Assembly: GCF_016107395.1 (NCBI RefSeq)
Contig: NZ_JAAIKO010000057.1
Span: forward strand, 1-39,916
Source: Streptomyces fildesensis
GTDB lineage: Bacteria; Actinomycetota; Actinomycetes; Streptomycetales; Streptomycetaceae
DNA length: 39,916 bases
Direction: 5' to 3'
The notes under the pieces: model-generated
Databases searched by the model: none
What the model was told of the DNA's origin: nothing
Seen by the model: the letters and a program-made list of their open reading frames with translations, nothing else
Part shown: piece by piece, positions 8,267 through 15,772 of the stretch
How the letters are laid out: each line of letters starts with the position of its first letter
Position numbering within the stretch: position 1 is the first letter of the stretch
Translations under genes and position numbers: made by a program

Positions 8267-8983
8267 ATGCCCCGTACAGAAGAGGCCGGCACCCCAGGCG
8301 TCGACCCTGAACAGCTCTGGCTGGGCTCCACCAAGCCCCGCAGGGGCCGCAAGCCCACCTACAGCCGAGAGGCGATCACGGCGGCGGCCGTCGCCCTGGC
8401 GGACGCGGAGGGGCTCGAAGCGGTCACCATCCGGAAAGTCGCCGCAGCGGTCGGAGCCGGCGCCATGTCGCTGTACAGCTACGCCCCCGACAAGGAGACG
8501 CTGCTGGAACTGATGGTCGACCACGTCAGCGGCGAACTACCCACCGCGAACACGCCCACCGGCGACTGGCGTGCCGAGTTGAAGGCCATCGCCCACCTCC
8601 AGCGCGCCCACATGCTGCGACACCCCTGGCTGCCCGCAGCTCTGGCGGGCCGCCGCATCCCCGGCCCCAACACCCTGGCCTTCCTGGAACGCGCACTTGC
8701 CACCCTGCGGCCCACCGGGCTGGACGGTGCGGCGAAGCTGGAGGTCTTCGCCCAGCTCACAGCATTCGTGGCCGGGCACGTCGCCCATGAGATCGCGGGG
8801 GCCGCAGCCTTGCAGTCCCCCGACCGAATCGCAGCCGAAGTCCGCTACCTCACCGCTGTCGCAGCGGACGGCCGTCACCCGGAACTCGCCGAAGCCCTCG
8901 CCGCCCCCGGACGCCCCCTCACACCCGAAGCCACCTTCACCCGGTTCCTCAACCGCCTGATCGACGGCCTGGACACCGACTGA
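8267..8983 (+). CDS. TetR family transcriptional regulator (238 aa)
   Basis: TetR-type repressor. A basic N-terminal arm (PRRGRKPTYSREAI) leads into the helix-turn-helix (about residues 35-80: AAAVALADAEGLEAVTIRKV, then AAAVGAGAMSLYSYAPDKE). The C-terminal ligand-binding half belongs to the TetR_C variant with HLQRAHMLRHPWLPAALAGRR and LEVFAQLTAFVAGHVAHE. The ATG has GAAGGGAG about 8 bases upstream. It is divergent from the hydrolase gene, which is its most likely target along with itself. Confidence 0.87.
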   Translation: MPRTEEAGTPGVDPEQLWLGSTKPRRGRKPTYSREAITAAAVALADAEGLEAVTIRKVAAAVGAGAMSLYSYAPDKETLLELMVDHVSGELPTANTPTGDWRAELKAIAHLQRAHMLRHPWLPAALAGRRIPGPNTLAFLERALATLRPTGLDGAAKLEVFAQLTAFVAGHVAHEIAGAAALQSPDRIAAEVRYLTAVAADGRHPELAEALAAPGRPLTPEATFTRFLNRLIDGLDTD

Positions 8984-9104
8984 TCCCGTTCCGCCGCACC
9001 ACGCCCGTTCTCCACCGCTGCGCCCGTCCGGCGGCGGGAGCGGTGATGGACCTGCCGGCGGACGGGGCCTGACAGCCGCAGGTCCGCCTGTGTGGCGTCA
9101 CCCC

Positions 9105-9224
9105 ATGAGCGACGAGACCACGGCCAGGGCAGGTAGCGAGTTCTACACGTTCGACGGCCGGATCCTGGAGGTCTTCGGCGGCTATCCGAAGCAGTTCCAC
9201 ATCCGGGGTTTCCCGCAACTGTGG
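9105..9224 (+). pseudogene. N-terminal fragment of an unknown protein
   Basis: From the ATG the translation MSDETTARAGSEFYTFDGRI then LEVFGGYPKQFHIRGFPQL looks like the start of a small beta-rich (PH-like) protein, but after about 40 codons it becomes Arg/Val-rich and non-protein-like and then runs antisense through the VOC gene. No ribosome site precedes it. On the opposite strand just beyond, a short stretch without a start reads ILEYGDVRFGTLDERHLW and stops, which may be a second fragment. Function unknown. Confidence 0.35.
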
Positions 9225-9347
9225 TTGAGGACGGCCAGGGTCCTGTCAGGGGTGAGAGTTCCTCCACAGATGCCGCTCGTCCAGGGTCCCGAACCGTACG
9301 TCCCCGTACTCCAGGATCGTTCGGCCGCGCGGTTCGGTTCCTCCGTC

Positions 9348-9788
9348 TCAACTCAGTTGCTCGGCCAGTCCGACGATGATGCCCTCCGGGCCCCGGAGGT
9401 AGCAGAGCAGATAGCTGTCCTCGAACCGGGCGATCTCGCCGACGAGTTCGGCGCCGTGAGGGCGCAGGCGGGCAACGGTGTCCTCGATGTCGTCGACGGC
9501 GAACATGACGCGGTGCGTGCCCAGAATGTTGTGCGGCCGGTTACGCGGCCCGGCGCTGATCGCTGCGGGGCTGCGGTACTTCGCCAGCTCGAGCCGGCTG
9601 TGCCCGTCCGGGGTCCGGACCATCGCGATGTCACAGCGGACGCCGTCGAGTCCGGTGCACTGGTCGGCGAAGAGGCCCTCGACCTGCGCCCTGCCCTCCA
9701 GCTCCAAGCCGAGTTCCACGAAGAACGCGATGGCGGCATCCATGTCCTCGACGACGATGCCGACGTTGTCCATCCGCTGAATCGCCAT
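9348..9788 (-). CDS. VOC family protein, glyoxalase/dioxygenase-like (146 aa)
   Basis: A single-chain vicinal-oxygen-chelate protein. It has two beta-alpha-beta-beta-beta repeats: MAIQRMDNVGIVVEDMDAAI onwards, and a second from THRVMFAVDDIEDTVARLRP to YLLCYLRGPEGIIVGLAEQL. The family position normally filled by the first metal-binding His is Asn here (MDNVGIVV); His (THRVMFAV) and Glu (PEGIIVGL) are present in the second half, so metal binding is uncertain. The family includes glyoxalase I, extradiol dioxygenases and resistance proteins, and the substrate cannot be assigned. The start is supported by AAGGAG 9 bases upstream. Confidence 0.85.
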   Translation of the reverse strand: MAIQRMDNVGIVVEDMDAAIAFFVELGLELEGRAQVEGLFADQCTGLDGVRCDIAMVRTPDGHSRLELAKYRSPAAISAGPRNRPHNILGTHRVMFAVDDIEDTVARLRPHGAELVGEIARFEDSYLLCYLRGPEGIIVGLAEQLS

Positions 9789-10258
9789 GCTGGCTTCTCC
9801 TTCTTCCTCGTGCGGCCGGAGGTGGCCGCTGATGCCCCTGGGACGGAGCCGGTGACACGTTCTCGACATCCGCAGACCGCCGAACTCCGAGAAATCTGGA
9901 TCGCGCCTCAGCACCGCGACAGCAGACCCTCGAGCCAGCCGCCACCACCAAGGGTGCGTACGGCGCAGGTGGCCGCTCCCATGAAGACGATCAGTCGCAG
10001 CCTGCCGTCCCCGCTCGTCCATGCTTCCCCGACGATTCGCAGCGTGCGCGCTTGAGCACTGCGCCTCCCCCAATAATTCACCGTGCCGGGTCACCCTTGG
10101 CGGGTGGAGTTCGTCCCGCATCCGGCCCGTGGGCTCGATGCAGGGCAGCGGTACCTGCCGGTATCTCACTCGCCCAACGCCCCCACCCGGCCCCGGCCCG
10201 GGACGCCTTCGGGGCGCCGGTGATTGAAAGAGACCGGGCGATCGGCATACTCGGCACC
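9789..10258. other. Gap between VOC and HD genes
   Basis: No convincing gene. On the minus strand a 57-codon frame without a good ribosome site reads RTLRIVGEAWTSGDG and RLRLIVFMGAATCAVRTLGG before a stop near 9907. It is partly protein-like but has weak codon bias, so it may be a remnant. The region should contain the promoters of the VOC and HD-domain genes, but no clear -35/-10 pair stands out. Confidence 0.35.
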
Positions 10259-10882
10259 ATGACCGACGATACGTCCCGCGAAGCGCTGACCGTACCCGCC
10301 GCCCCCGAAACCGCCGCATGCGCCGCCGCTCTCGAAGTCGCCACCGCCTACTGCACCCCCGCGCTGCTCAACCACTCGATCCGGTCCTACGTGTGGGCCA
10401 GCGCGTACGCCGCGGACCGGGGCATCGAGCACGACGCCGAACTGCTGTACGTGGCCGCACTGCTCCACGACATAGGGCTGGTCCCGCAGTTCGACAGCCA
10501 CACCGTCGCCTTCGACGAGGCCGGCGGGCACGTGGCCTGGGTATTCGGCGCCGGGGCCGGATGGCCGGTGGAGCGCCGGCAGCGGCTGTCCGACGTCATC
10601 GTGCGGCACATGTGGGACTCGGTGGACGTGCGGGAGGACCCGGAGGGCCATCTGCTGGAGCGGGCCACCGGCGTGGACATCTCGGGGCGGAACGCGGACG
10701 ACTTCACCGCCGGGTTCCGGGCGGATGTGCTGGCCCGGCACCCGCGCGAGGGGCTCGCGGACGAGTTCCTGGCCTGCTTCCGTGACCAGGCCGCCCGCAA
10801 GCCCGACAGCTCCCCCGCAGCGGCCATACGGAGCGGTCTCGCCGACCGCGTCCTGGCAAAATCGCACCCCCTGGAGAGCTGA
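10259..10882 (+). CDS. HD domain protein, cyanamide-hydratase-like (207 aa)
   Basis: A metal-dependent HD-superfamily hydrolase. Conserved ligands are visible: His39 in LLNHSIRSYVWA and the His70-Asp71 pair in LLYVAALLHDIGLVPQF. The region HVAWVFGAGAGWP and VIVRHMWDSVDV adds further helices. The start LLNHSIRSY and overall length (about 200 residues) match the small single-domain HD proteins annotated as cyanamide hydratase-like; true cyanamide activity is not implied. The ATG lacks a clear ribosome site, so translation may be leaderless. It ends 76 bases before the convergent histidine kinase gene. Confidence 0.82.
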   Translation: MTDDTSREALTVPAAPETAACAAALEVATAYCTPALLNHSIRSYVWASAYAADRGIEHDAELLYVAALLHDIGLVPQFDSHTVAFDEAGGHVAWVFGAGAGWPVERRQRLSDVIVRHMWDSVDVREDPEGHLLERATGVDISGRNADDFTAGFRADVLARHPREGLADEFLACFRDQAARKPDSSPAAAIRSGLADRVLAKSHPLES

Positions 10883-10958
10883 ACGCAACAGCCGCCTCGA
10901 ACTCCTCGCTCCCACACGGGCGGCCGGCCTCACAAGGATCGTGACCGACGTCCTGGAG

Positions 10959-12446
10959 TCATCGCCCCTGTGGGAGACCGGCGATGAACAGGGCCCCCGA
11001 CGGGTTGGGGGCCGCGTGCAGGGTGCCGCCGTGCCGGGTGGCGATCTCTCGGGCGATGGCCAGGCCCAGCCCGGTGCCGCCGGTGCCGCGGGCGCGGGCG
11101 CCGTCCAGGCGGGTGAAGCGTTCGAAGATCCGCTCGCGGTCGGCGGGCGGGATGCCGGGGCCGTCGTCGCGTATCTCCACCCGGGCCAGGCCGTCGGTGC
11201 CGGAGGTGACGGCGATGTCCGTGACCGTGCGGGCGTGCCGCGCGGCGTTGTCGAGGAGGTTCCGCAGCAGCCGCTCCAGCTGCACGGCGCTGCCGTGCAC
11301 GACGACCGGGTCGTCGGCGTGGAAGGTGAAGCGCAGCTTCTGGTGGATGCGGAGGTGGCGGAACTCCTCGACCAGGTCGTGGGTGAGCGCGGCGAGGTCG
11401 ACGGGGGTGCCCGCGGGCGGAGCGGGGTCGTCCAACCGGGCGAGCAGGAGCAGGTCGTCGGTGAGGTGTTGGAGCCTGTCGATGTCGGTGAGCGCGTCCC
11501 GTACGGTCTCGGGCCAGTCCACGTTCTCGGGGTGGGCGAGGGAGGATTCGAGGGAGGCACGGAGGTTGGCGATGGGACTGCGCAGCTCGTGGGAGGCGTC
11601 GGCGATGAAGCGCTGCTGACGGGCGACGCCTGCGAAGACGCGGTCGAGCGTGACGTTGATGGTGCGGGCCAGCCAGGGAATCAGCGTGCCGATCTCGGGG
11701 ACCGTGATCCGCTGATCGAGGGCGCGGCTGGCGGTGATCTCCTGCAGTTCGCGGTTGAGGATCTCGACCGGGCGCAGCGCGCTGCGGGTGGCGAACCGCA
11801 CGATGGCGCCGACGAGGAGTCCGCCGCCGATGGCCAGGAGCCAGTTGGTGAGCGCGCCCCGGGGGTTCCACCCCCAGCGGTAGGACTGTCCGATCAGGAC
11901 GAAGAACCACGCGGCCACGGCCATCAGGGCCGCGGCCGCGGAGCCGCTGACCAACAGCCGCCGGGGATGGCCCCGGCCCGCGCCCGGTGTGCTCCCTTCC
12001 CGTGGCCGCGCGGATACCCAGGTGGTGGCGGCGACGAGCAGCCCGGAGGCCGTGGCGGCTCCGCCCAGAGCCATCCACGACACGTGGGGGTGCGGCCGGT
12101 CGGTGCCTGACAGGACGACGGCGGGCAGCCAGCGCGCGTCGGCGAAGGTCACCAGTAGCGCGGTCGCGGCGGCGGCCGTCACCGCGCCCCGGCCGCGCGA
12201 GCTCCCGCCCAGCTGCCAGGTGGCAGCGGCCACGAACACGGCGGCCAGCAGTGCTCCCGGCGTCGCCACCTCTTCGATGAGCGCGAGAGCGCGGGCCTGA
12301 CTTTCGAAACCGGCGTCGCTGCCGGCCGGTAGGGGCAGCACGGAGCTCATCAGCAGGAGGGCCGCAAAGCCCGCGCAGAGCACGGCGACGGTGCTGAGCC
12401 CCGCCACCGCGGCGAGGCGGTCCCGGCCCGCGCGGGTGTCAGCCAC
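10959..12446 (-). CDS. Sensor histidine kinase (495 aa)
   Basis: Membrane histidine kinase of a two-component pair. About six hydrophobic segments occupy residues 10-220, which is more than the usual two and leaves little extracellular domain. A HAMP-like linker follows (ALRPVEILNRELQEIT). The HisKA motif is FIADASHELRSPIANLR with phospho-accepting His286. The ATPase domain shows the N box RLLRNLLDNAARHA, the G1 box IRDDGPGIPP and the G2 box GTGLGLAIAREIATRHGG. The GTG start overlaps the response-regulator stop by 8 bases, so the two are translationally coupled. Many membrane helices suggest sensing within the membrane or lipid phase; the signal is unknown. Confidence 0.9.
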   Translation of the reverse strand: MADTRAGRDRLAAVAGLSTVAVLCAGFAALLLMSSVLPLPAGSDAGFESQARALALIEEVATPGALLAAVFVAAATWQLGGSSRGRGAVTAAAATALLVTFADARWLPAVVLSGTDRPHPHVSWMALGGAATASGLLVAATTWVSARPREGSTPGAGRGHPRRLLVSGSAAAALMAVAAWFFVLIGQSYRWGWNPRGALTNWLLAIGGGLLVGAIVRFATRSALRPVEILNRELQEITASRALDQRITVPEIGTLIPWLARTINVTLDRVFAGVARQQRFIADASHELRSPIANLRASLESSLAHPENVDWPETVRDALTDIDRLQHLTDDLLLLARLDDPAPPAGTPVDLAALTHDLVEEFRHLRIHQKLRFTFHADDPVVVHGSAVQLERLLRNLLDNAARHARTVTDIAVTSGTDGLARVEIRDDGPGIPPADRERIFERFTRLDGARARGTGGTGLGLAIAREIATRHGGTLHAAPNPSGALFIAGLPQGR

Positions 12447-13116
12447 CGTCGGCCGCCAGCCGGTAGCCGCCGCCGCGCACCGTCTCGATCGCCGCGCGCC
12501 GGAAGGGCGCGTCGATCTTGCGCCGCAGGGCACTGACGTAGACCTCGACGATGTTGATGTCCCCGTCGTACGACACGTCCCAGACCTCGTCCACGATGTC
12601 GATCTTCGGGACGACCTCGCCCGGTCGCCGGGCCAGGCATTCCAGCACCGCGAACTCCTTGGCGGTGAGGGCGATCCGATGGTCGCCGCGTCCGCAGTTC
12701 CGCGCGGCCGGATCGAGCCACAGGTCGCCCAGGCGCAGCTGGGTGCGCACCCGCGGGCCGCCACGGCGCAGCAGGGCGCGGAGCCGGGCTTCCAGGACGA
12801 CGTAGGAGAAGGGCTTGGCCAGGTAGTCGTCGGCGCCGGTGTCCAGCGCCTCGGCCTCGTCGTACTCACCGTTCTTCGCGGTGAGCATGAGGATGGGGGT
12901 GTTGACGCCGTCGCTGCGCAGGCGGGCACAGACCCGGTAGCCGTTCAGGCCCGGCAGCATGATGTCGAGGATGATCGCGCTGTACGCGTGCTCCCCCGCC
13001 ATCCACAGGCCGATCCGCCCGTCGTGGGCGACGTCGACGGCGTACCCGGCGGCCTCAAGACCGCGCTTGAGGGACGCGGCCAGCCGCTCCTCGTCTTCGA
13101 TCACCAGCACTCGCAT
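12439..13116 (-). CDS. OmpR/PhoB-family response regulator (225 aa)
   Basis: Response regulator with a receiver domain (MRVLVIEDEERLAASLKRGL; acidic pocket Glu-Asp-Glu near residue 8, phospho-accepting Asp51 in IILDIMLPGLNGY, Thr in ILMLTAK, Lys in YLAKPF) and a C-terminal winged helix (LTAKEFAVLECLARRPGEVV, VEVYVSALRRKID, ETVRGGGYRL). It is the first gene of the kinase operon, with the kinase start overlapping its stop. The ATG lacks a strong ribosome site. A cluster of CTTCAG repeats in the divergent intergenic region is a likely binding site, which would link this regulator to the neighbouring DUF2079 gene and to its own control. Confidence 0.92.
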   Translation of the reverse strand: MRVLVIEDEERLAASLKRGLEAAGYAVDVAHDGRIGLWMAGEHAYSAIILDIMLPGLNGYRVCARLRSDGVNTPILMLTAKNGEYDEAEALDTGADDYLAKPFSYVVLEARLRALLRRGGPRVRTQLRLGDLWLDPAARNCGRGDHRIALTAKEFAVLECLARRPGEVVPKIDIVDEVWDVSYDGDINIVEVYVSALRRKIDAPFRRAAIETVRGGGYRLAADGG

Positions 13117-13148
13117 GATCGCCAGTATCCCCGGACCGCGACGTTCTC

Positions 13149-13186
13149 CCTGAAACGATCTTCAGGAAGCTTCAGCCTCTCCTCAG
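13149..13186. promoter_or_regulatory. Repeat cluster, candidate response-regulator operator
   Basis: CCTGAA (13149-13154) and TTCAGG (13161-13166) form a perfect inverted repeat with 6 bases between. CTTCAG is repeated directly at 13160 and 13170, with CTCAG at 13182, giving 10-12 bp spacing, one helical turn. Such direct repeats suit tandem binding of OmpR-family dimers. The cluster lies between the divergent response-regulator and DUF2079 genes. Function is inferred. Confidence 0.5.
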
Positions 13187-13209
13187 CAGGTTAAGGGCAG
13201 TGTCAGTAC

Positions 13210-14607
13210 GTGACCATCACGACCAGCACCCTGCCCGACACCCCGACGGCCGCCGCACCCCCAGCCCGCAGCCGCCTCCGGCGCCGCGTCCGCGCGGTCC
13301 GGCCCGCCGCCACCCTGGGGCTCGCGTCCTTCGCCCTCTACGCCCTCTACGCGCTCCGCCATCACGCCCGCTTCGACACCGGCGCCTACGACTTGGGCAT
13401 CTTCGGCCAGGGCGTCCGCGCCTACGCCGACCTGCATCCGCCTACCTCGCAGATCCGCGCGGCGACCGCCGGGCCAGGGCTGCAGGACGTCGCCTTCCCG
13501 CTGCTGGGGGACCATTTCCATCCGATCCTCGCCATCCTCACCCCGCTCTACGGACTGTTCCCGCACATCGAGACCCTGCTGATCGCCCAGGCCGCGCTGG
13601 CGGCGTGGTCCGTCTACATCGTGACGCGCAGCGGCGGCCCGTTGATCGGCACCGCGTACGCGCTCAGCTGGGGCATCCAGAACCTCATCGGCTTCGACTT
13701 CCACGAAGTGGCCTTCGCCCTGCCCTTGCTGGCCCTCGCGCTCGCCGCCTACCTCGAACGCCGCTGGACCGCCTGCGCGGCCTGGGCATCAGCACTGCTG
13801 CTGGTCAAGGAAGACCTGGGGGCCACGGTCCTGGTCCTGGGACTGCTCCTGCTGTGCCGAGGACCAGGAACCGCCCGCCGGGCGGGGCTGACGCTGTGCG
13901 TGCTGGGGCCCGCCGCGGCAGCGCTGGCCGTGCTGGTCGTCATCCCGCATGTCAACCCCGGCGGCGGCTACGTCTACCTCGGCTCGCAGAACCCAGCCGG
14001 CACCCTGGCCGCCGGCGGCACGAAGGCCCTGACGCTCCTGATGACCCTGCTGCCCACCCTGTTCCTCGCCGCCCGCAGCCCGCTGCTGCTCCTGGCCCTG
14101 CCGACGCTCGCCTGGCGCTTCCTGTCGGACAACCCCTCGTACTGGGGCATCTACTTCCACTACTCGGCGGTCCTCATGCCCATCGTGTTCTTCGCCCTGA
14201 TCGACGCGGTCTGCCGGGGCAAGGCGGCGTCGCGGTTCCGTGGCCGCATCCCGCTCGCCGTGGCGCTCACCGCTGCCGCGATCGGCGCCTTCTTCCCGCT
14301 GGCCCGGATCGTCACCCCCGGCTTCTGGTCCGACACCCCGCGCATCACGGCCGCCCGGCAAGCCGTCAGCCTGATACCCAACGGCGCCCGGGTCGCTGCC
14401 GGCCACAACCTCGCCCCCCACCTCACCGACCGCGCCAGCGTCTTCCTCTTCGCCCCGGACATCACCGACATCCGCCGCCAGCCGGTCGACTGGATCGTCT
14501 CCGACACCGAGCGCACGGGCATCGGCACCCAACCCGGCCCCTCCGAGGTCAGCGGATTCCGCCAGGTCTTCGCCGCACACGGCTACGTGGTACTGCGCCG
14601 GAAGTGA
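13210..14607 (+). CDS. DUF2079 integral membrane protein (465 aa)
   Basis: Multi-spanning membrane protein of the DUF2079 family, distantly like GT-C glycosyltransferases. Family hallmarks are RFDTGAYDLGIFGQGVRAY near residue 55, the LLGDHFHPI motif near residue 98 (Asp and His in the first luminal loop), GIQNLIGFDFHEVAFALPLL and the SWRFLSDN-like ALPTLAWRFLSDNPSYWGIYFHYS. About ten hydrophobic segments follow an N-terminal basic arm. A soluble C-terminal part begins near RITAARQAVSLIPNGARV. The start is GTG with AAGGGCAG upstream. It is divergent from the two-component genes, which probably control it. Its stop overlaps the end of the convergent 95-residue gene by 25 bases. Confidence 0.87.
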   Translation: MTITTSTLPDTPTAAAPPARSRLRRRVRAVRPAATLGLASFALYALYALRHHARFDTGAYDLGIFGQGVRAYADLHPPTSQIRAATAGPGLQDVAFPLLGDHFHPILAILTPLYGLFPHIETLLIAQAALAAWSVYIVTRSGGPLIGTAYALSWGIQNLIGFDFHEVAFALPLLALALAAYLERRWTACAAWASALLLVKEDLGATVLVLGLLLLCRGPGTARRAGLTLCVLGPAAAALAVLVVIPHVNPGGGYVYLGSQNPAGTLAAGGTKALTLLMTLLPTLFLAARSPLLLLALPTLAWRFLSDNPSYWGIYFHYSAVLMPIVFFALIDAVCRGKAASRFRGRIPLAVALTAAAIGAFFPLARIVTPGFWSDTPRITAARQAVSLIPNGARVAAGHNLAPHLTDRASVFLFAPDITDIRRQPVDWIVSDTERTGIGTQPGPSEVSGFRQVFAAHGYVVLRRK

Positions 14608-14870
14608 CGCAACACCGCCCAGCAATATGGGACTGCTTCGGGCGGCTGGACTGACGCGCGCTGGCGTTCGTCCCACCGCCGGACCAGCTCCTCGATAGCA
14701 TTGGCGCTGATGGGAGCGCTCATCGGCAAGTCGCCGCTCTGGTCGTAGAACGTCGCGGTGGCATGGCTACCGGTCTGCTGGTTCCAGTGGGGCCCATCGC
14801 CCTCCCAGCTCGACACCGAGTGGGTGGCGCACGGGTCGAACGGAACAGCTCCTCTTGTCTGCGTGGTCAT
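14583..14870 (-). CDS. Unknown protein in phosphatase chain (95 aa)
   Basis: Not recognised. It starts at an ATG that overlaps the histidine-phosphatase stop (ATGA), with GGAAG 8 bases upstream, so translation is coupled. The sequence begins MTTQTRGAVPFDPCATHSVS, contains an aromatic strand pair (SWEGDGPHWN, ATATFYDQSGD) and a helical half (ISANAIEELVRRWDERQRAS), and ends with a basic tail. It looks like a small globular partner or substrate-binding protein. It is the last gene of a three-gene chain and its end overlaps the convergent DUF2079 gene. Confidence 0.65.
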   Translation of the reverse strand: MTTQTRGAVPFDPCATHSVSSWEGDGPHWNQQTGSHATATFYDQSGDLPMSAPISANAIEELVRRWDERQRASVQPPEAVPYCWAVLRHFRRSTT

Positions 14871-15598
14871 GCCGGTACTTCCAGGTGGTTCAGGTGGGTC
14901 GTGTCGCCGAACCGGGCCAGGTGCAGCCGGGTGCCGTCGCCGGTCCATGTGGACACCGATGCGTTCGGCACCAGGGTTGTCCCGTCCGGCCGGGCCGCGC
15001 CGATGCCGGCAATCACGTAGCGCAGGGCCACGACGACGGCGTCGTGAGCGACGAGCAGCACCCGCTGCCCGACCGCCGCAGCGTTGAGTTCGGCGAACAG
15101 ATCACGGACGCGCAGCGCGACGTCGGCAAGCGACTCGCCGCCCGGCGGCCGGTAGGCCCATTCACCGACCCGGGCGCGGCGCTCGGCCTCCTGCGGCGCC
15201 CGGTCCAGGATCACCTCCGGAGTGTGCAGTTCGAAGATGCCCATCTCCCGGTCCCGCAGCCGCTCGTCGACCAGCAGCGGCGGCGGCACGTGCCCAAGCG
15301 CTGCTGCGGTCTCTGCCATGACCGACCAGGTCTGCCGGGCTCGCAAGTAGGTCGAGCAGACGACGCGGCCCGGACGGTGACCCGGAGGGAGAGCGGCCAG
15401 CCACTGGCCCAGCGCCTGGGCCTGCTGCACTCCCCCGACAGACAGCGGCACCGCGGCGTCGGTACCGGCCAACGGTAAATCGATCGATCCGGTGCGGGCG
15501 GCCTCGGCGAACGCCACGTTAGCGGTGCTCTGACCGTGCCTCACAGCGAAGACCTGTCCCAGCGCGCACGACGCGGCCAACCCTTCCGGTCGCGTCAC
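14867..15598 (-). CDS. Histidine phosphatase family protein with a TTA codon (243 aa)
   Basis: Phosphoglycerate-mutase-like phosphatase. The catalytic motif is FAVRHGQSTAN (phospho-His about residue 21); the other active-site residues appear in CSTYLRARQTW, the acid DREMGIFE, and the second His in VLLVAHDAVVVALRY. The length is usual for the family. It carries an in-frame TTA leucine codon at residue 41 (15476-15478), the only one I found in this window; in Streptomyces such codons need the bldA tRNA and restrict expression to late growth. The GTG start overlaps the stop of a 43-codon gene (GTGA), and its stop overlaps the next gene (ATGA). The substrate is unknown. Confidence 0.87.
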   Translation of the reverse strand: MTRPEGLAASCALGQVFAVRHGQSTANVAFAEAARTGSIDLPLAGTDAAVPLSVGGVQQAQALGQWLAALPPGHRPGRVVCSTYLRARQTWSVMAETAAALGHVPPPLLVDERLRDREMGIFELHTPEVILDRAPQEAERRARVGEWAYRPPGGESLADVALRVRDLFAELNAAAVGQRVLLVAHDAVVVALRYVIAGIGAARPDGTTLVPNASVSTWTGDGTRLHLARFGDTTHLNHLEVPA

Positions 15599-15726
15599 CG
15601 GGTGCCTGCTGCGGCCGGAGCGTTGACGTGCACGACATCCGTCTCCTCGATCGGGGTCACGGGAGGCACCAGCTTCGGGTCGGAGGATGGCTCCGGCGGT
15701 TCGATGCCCTTGGGAGCTTCCGTCAT
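15595..15726 (-). CDS. Small acidic Pro-rich peptide, 43 aa
   Basis: A short gene recognised from its stop-start overlap (GTGA) with the histidine phosphatase and its protein-like codon use. The peptide runs MTEAPKGIEPPEPSSDPKL, then VPPVTPIEETDVVHV and NAPAAAGTR. It is rich in Pro and acidic residues, has no Cys and no membrane segment. A GTG five codons upstream (MNPDG-) is an alternative start; neither start has a strong ribosome site. Size, position at the head of the chain and low complexity would suit a modified-peptide precursor or a small partner of the phosphatase, but no modification enzyme is seen nearby, so this is speculative. Confidence 0.5.
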   Translation of the reverse strand: MTEAPKGIEPPEPSSDPKLVPPVTPIEETDVVHVNAPAAAGTR

Positions 15727-15730
15727 TCCG

Positions 15731-15772
15731 TCAGGATTCACCTGCCGAGATGATTCGTCAGGCGAATCCTGA
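15731..15772. promoter_or_regulatory. Inverted repeat at the head of the phosphatase chain
   Basis: TCAGGATTC (15731-15739) and GAATCCTGA (15764-15772) are perfect 9-bp inverted copies separated by 24 bases, immediately upstream of the small peptide gene and spanning its alternative GTG start. CGTCAGG also occurs twice inside (15729 and 15756). It could be an operator or an mRNA structure that hides the start. Confidence 0.45.

Noticed and set aside
10725..12110. A 461-codon plus-strand open frame over the kinase gene
   Set aside because: The opposite strand encodes a kinase with all expected motifs; this frame is Gly/Val/Asp-rich and lacks a ribosome site.
13200..14654. A 484-codon frame parallel to the DUF2079 gene
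   Set aside because: Shifted-frame shadow, dominated by Arg, Pro and His; the DUF2079 frame has clear membrane segments and family motifs.
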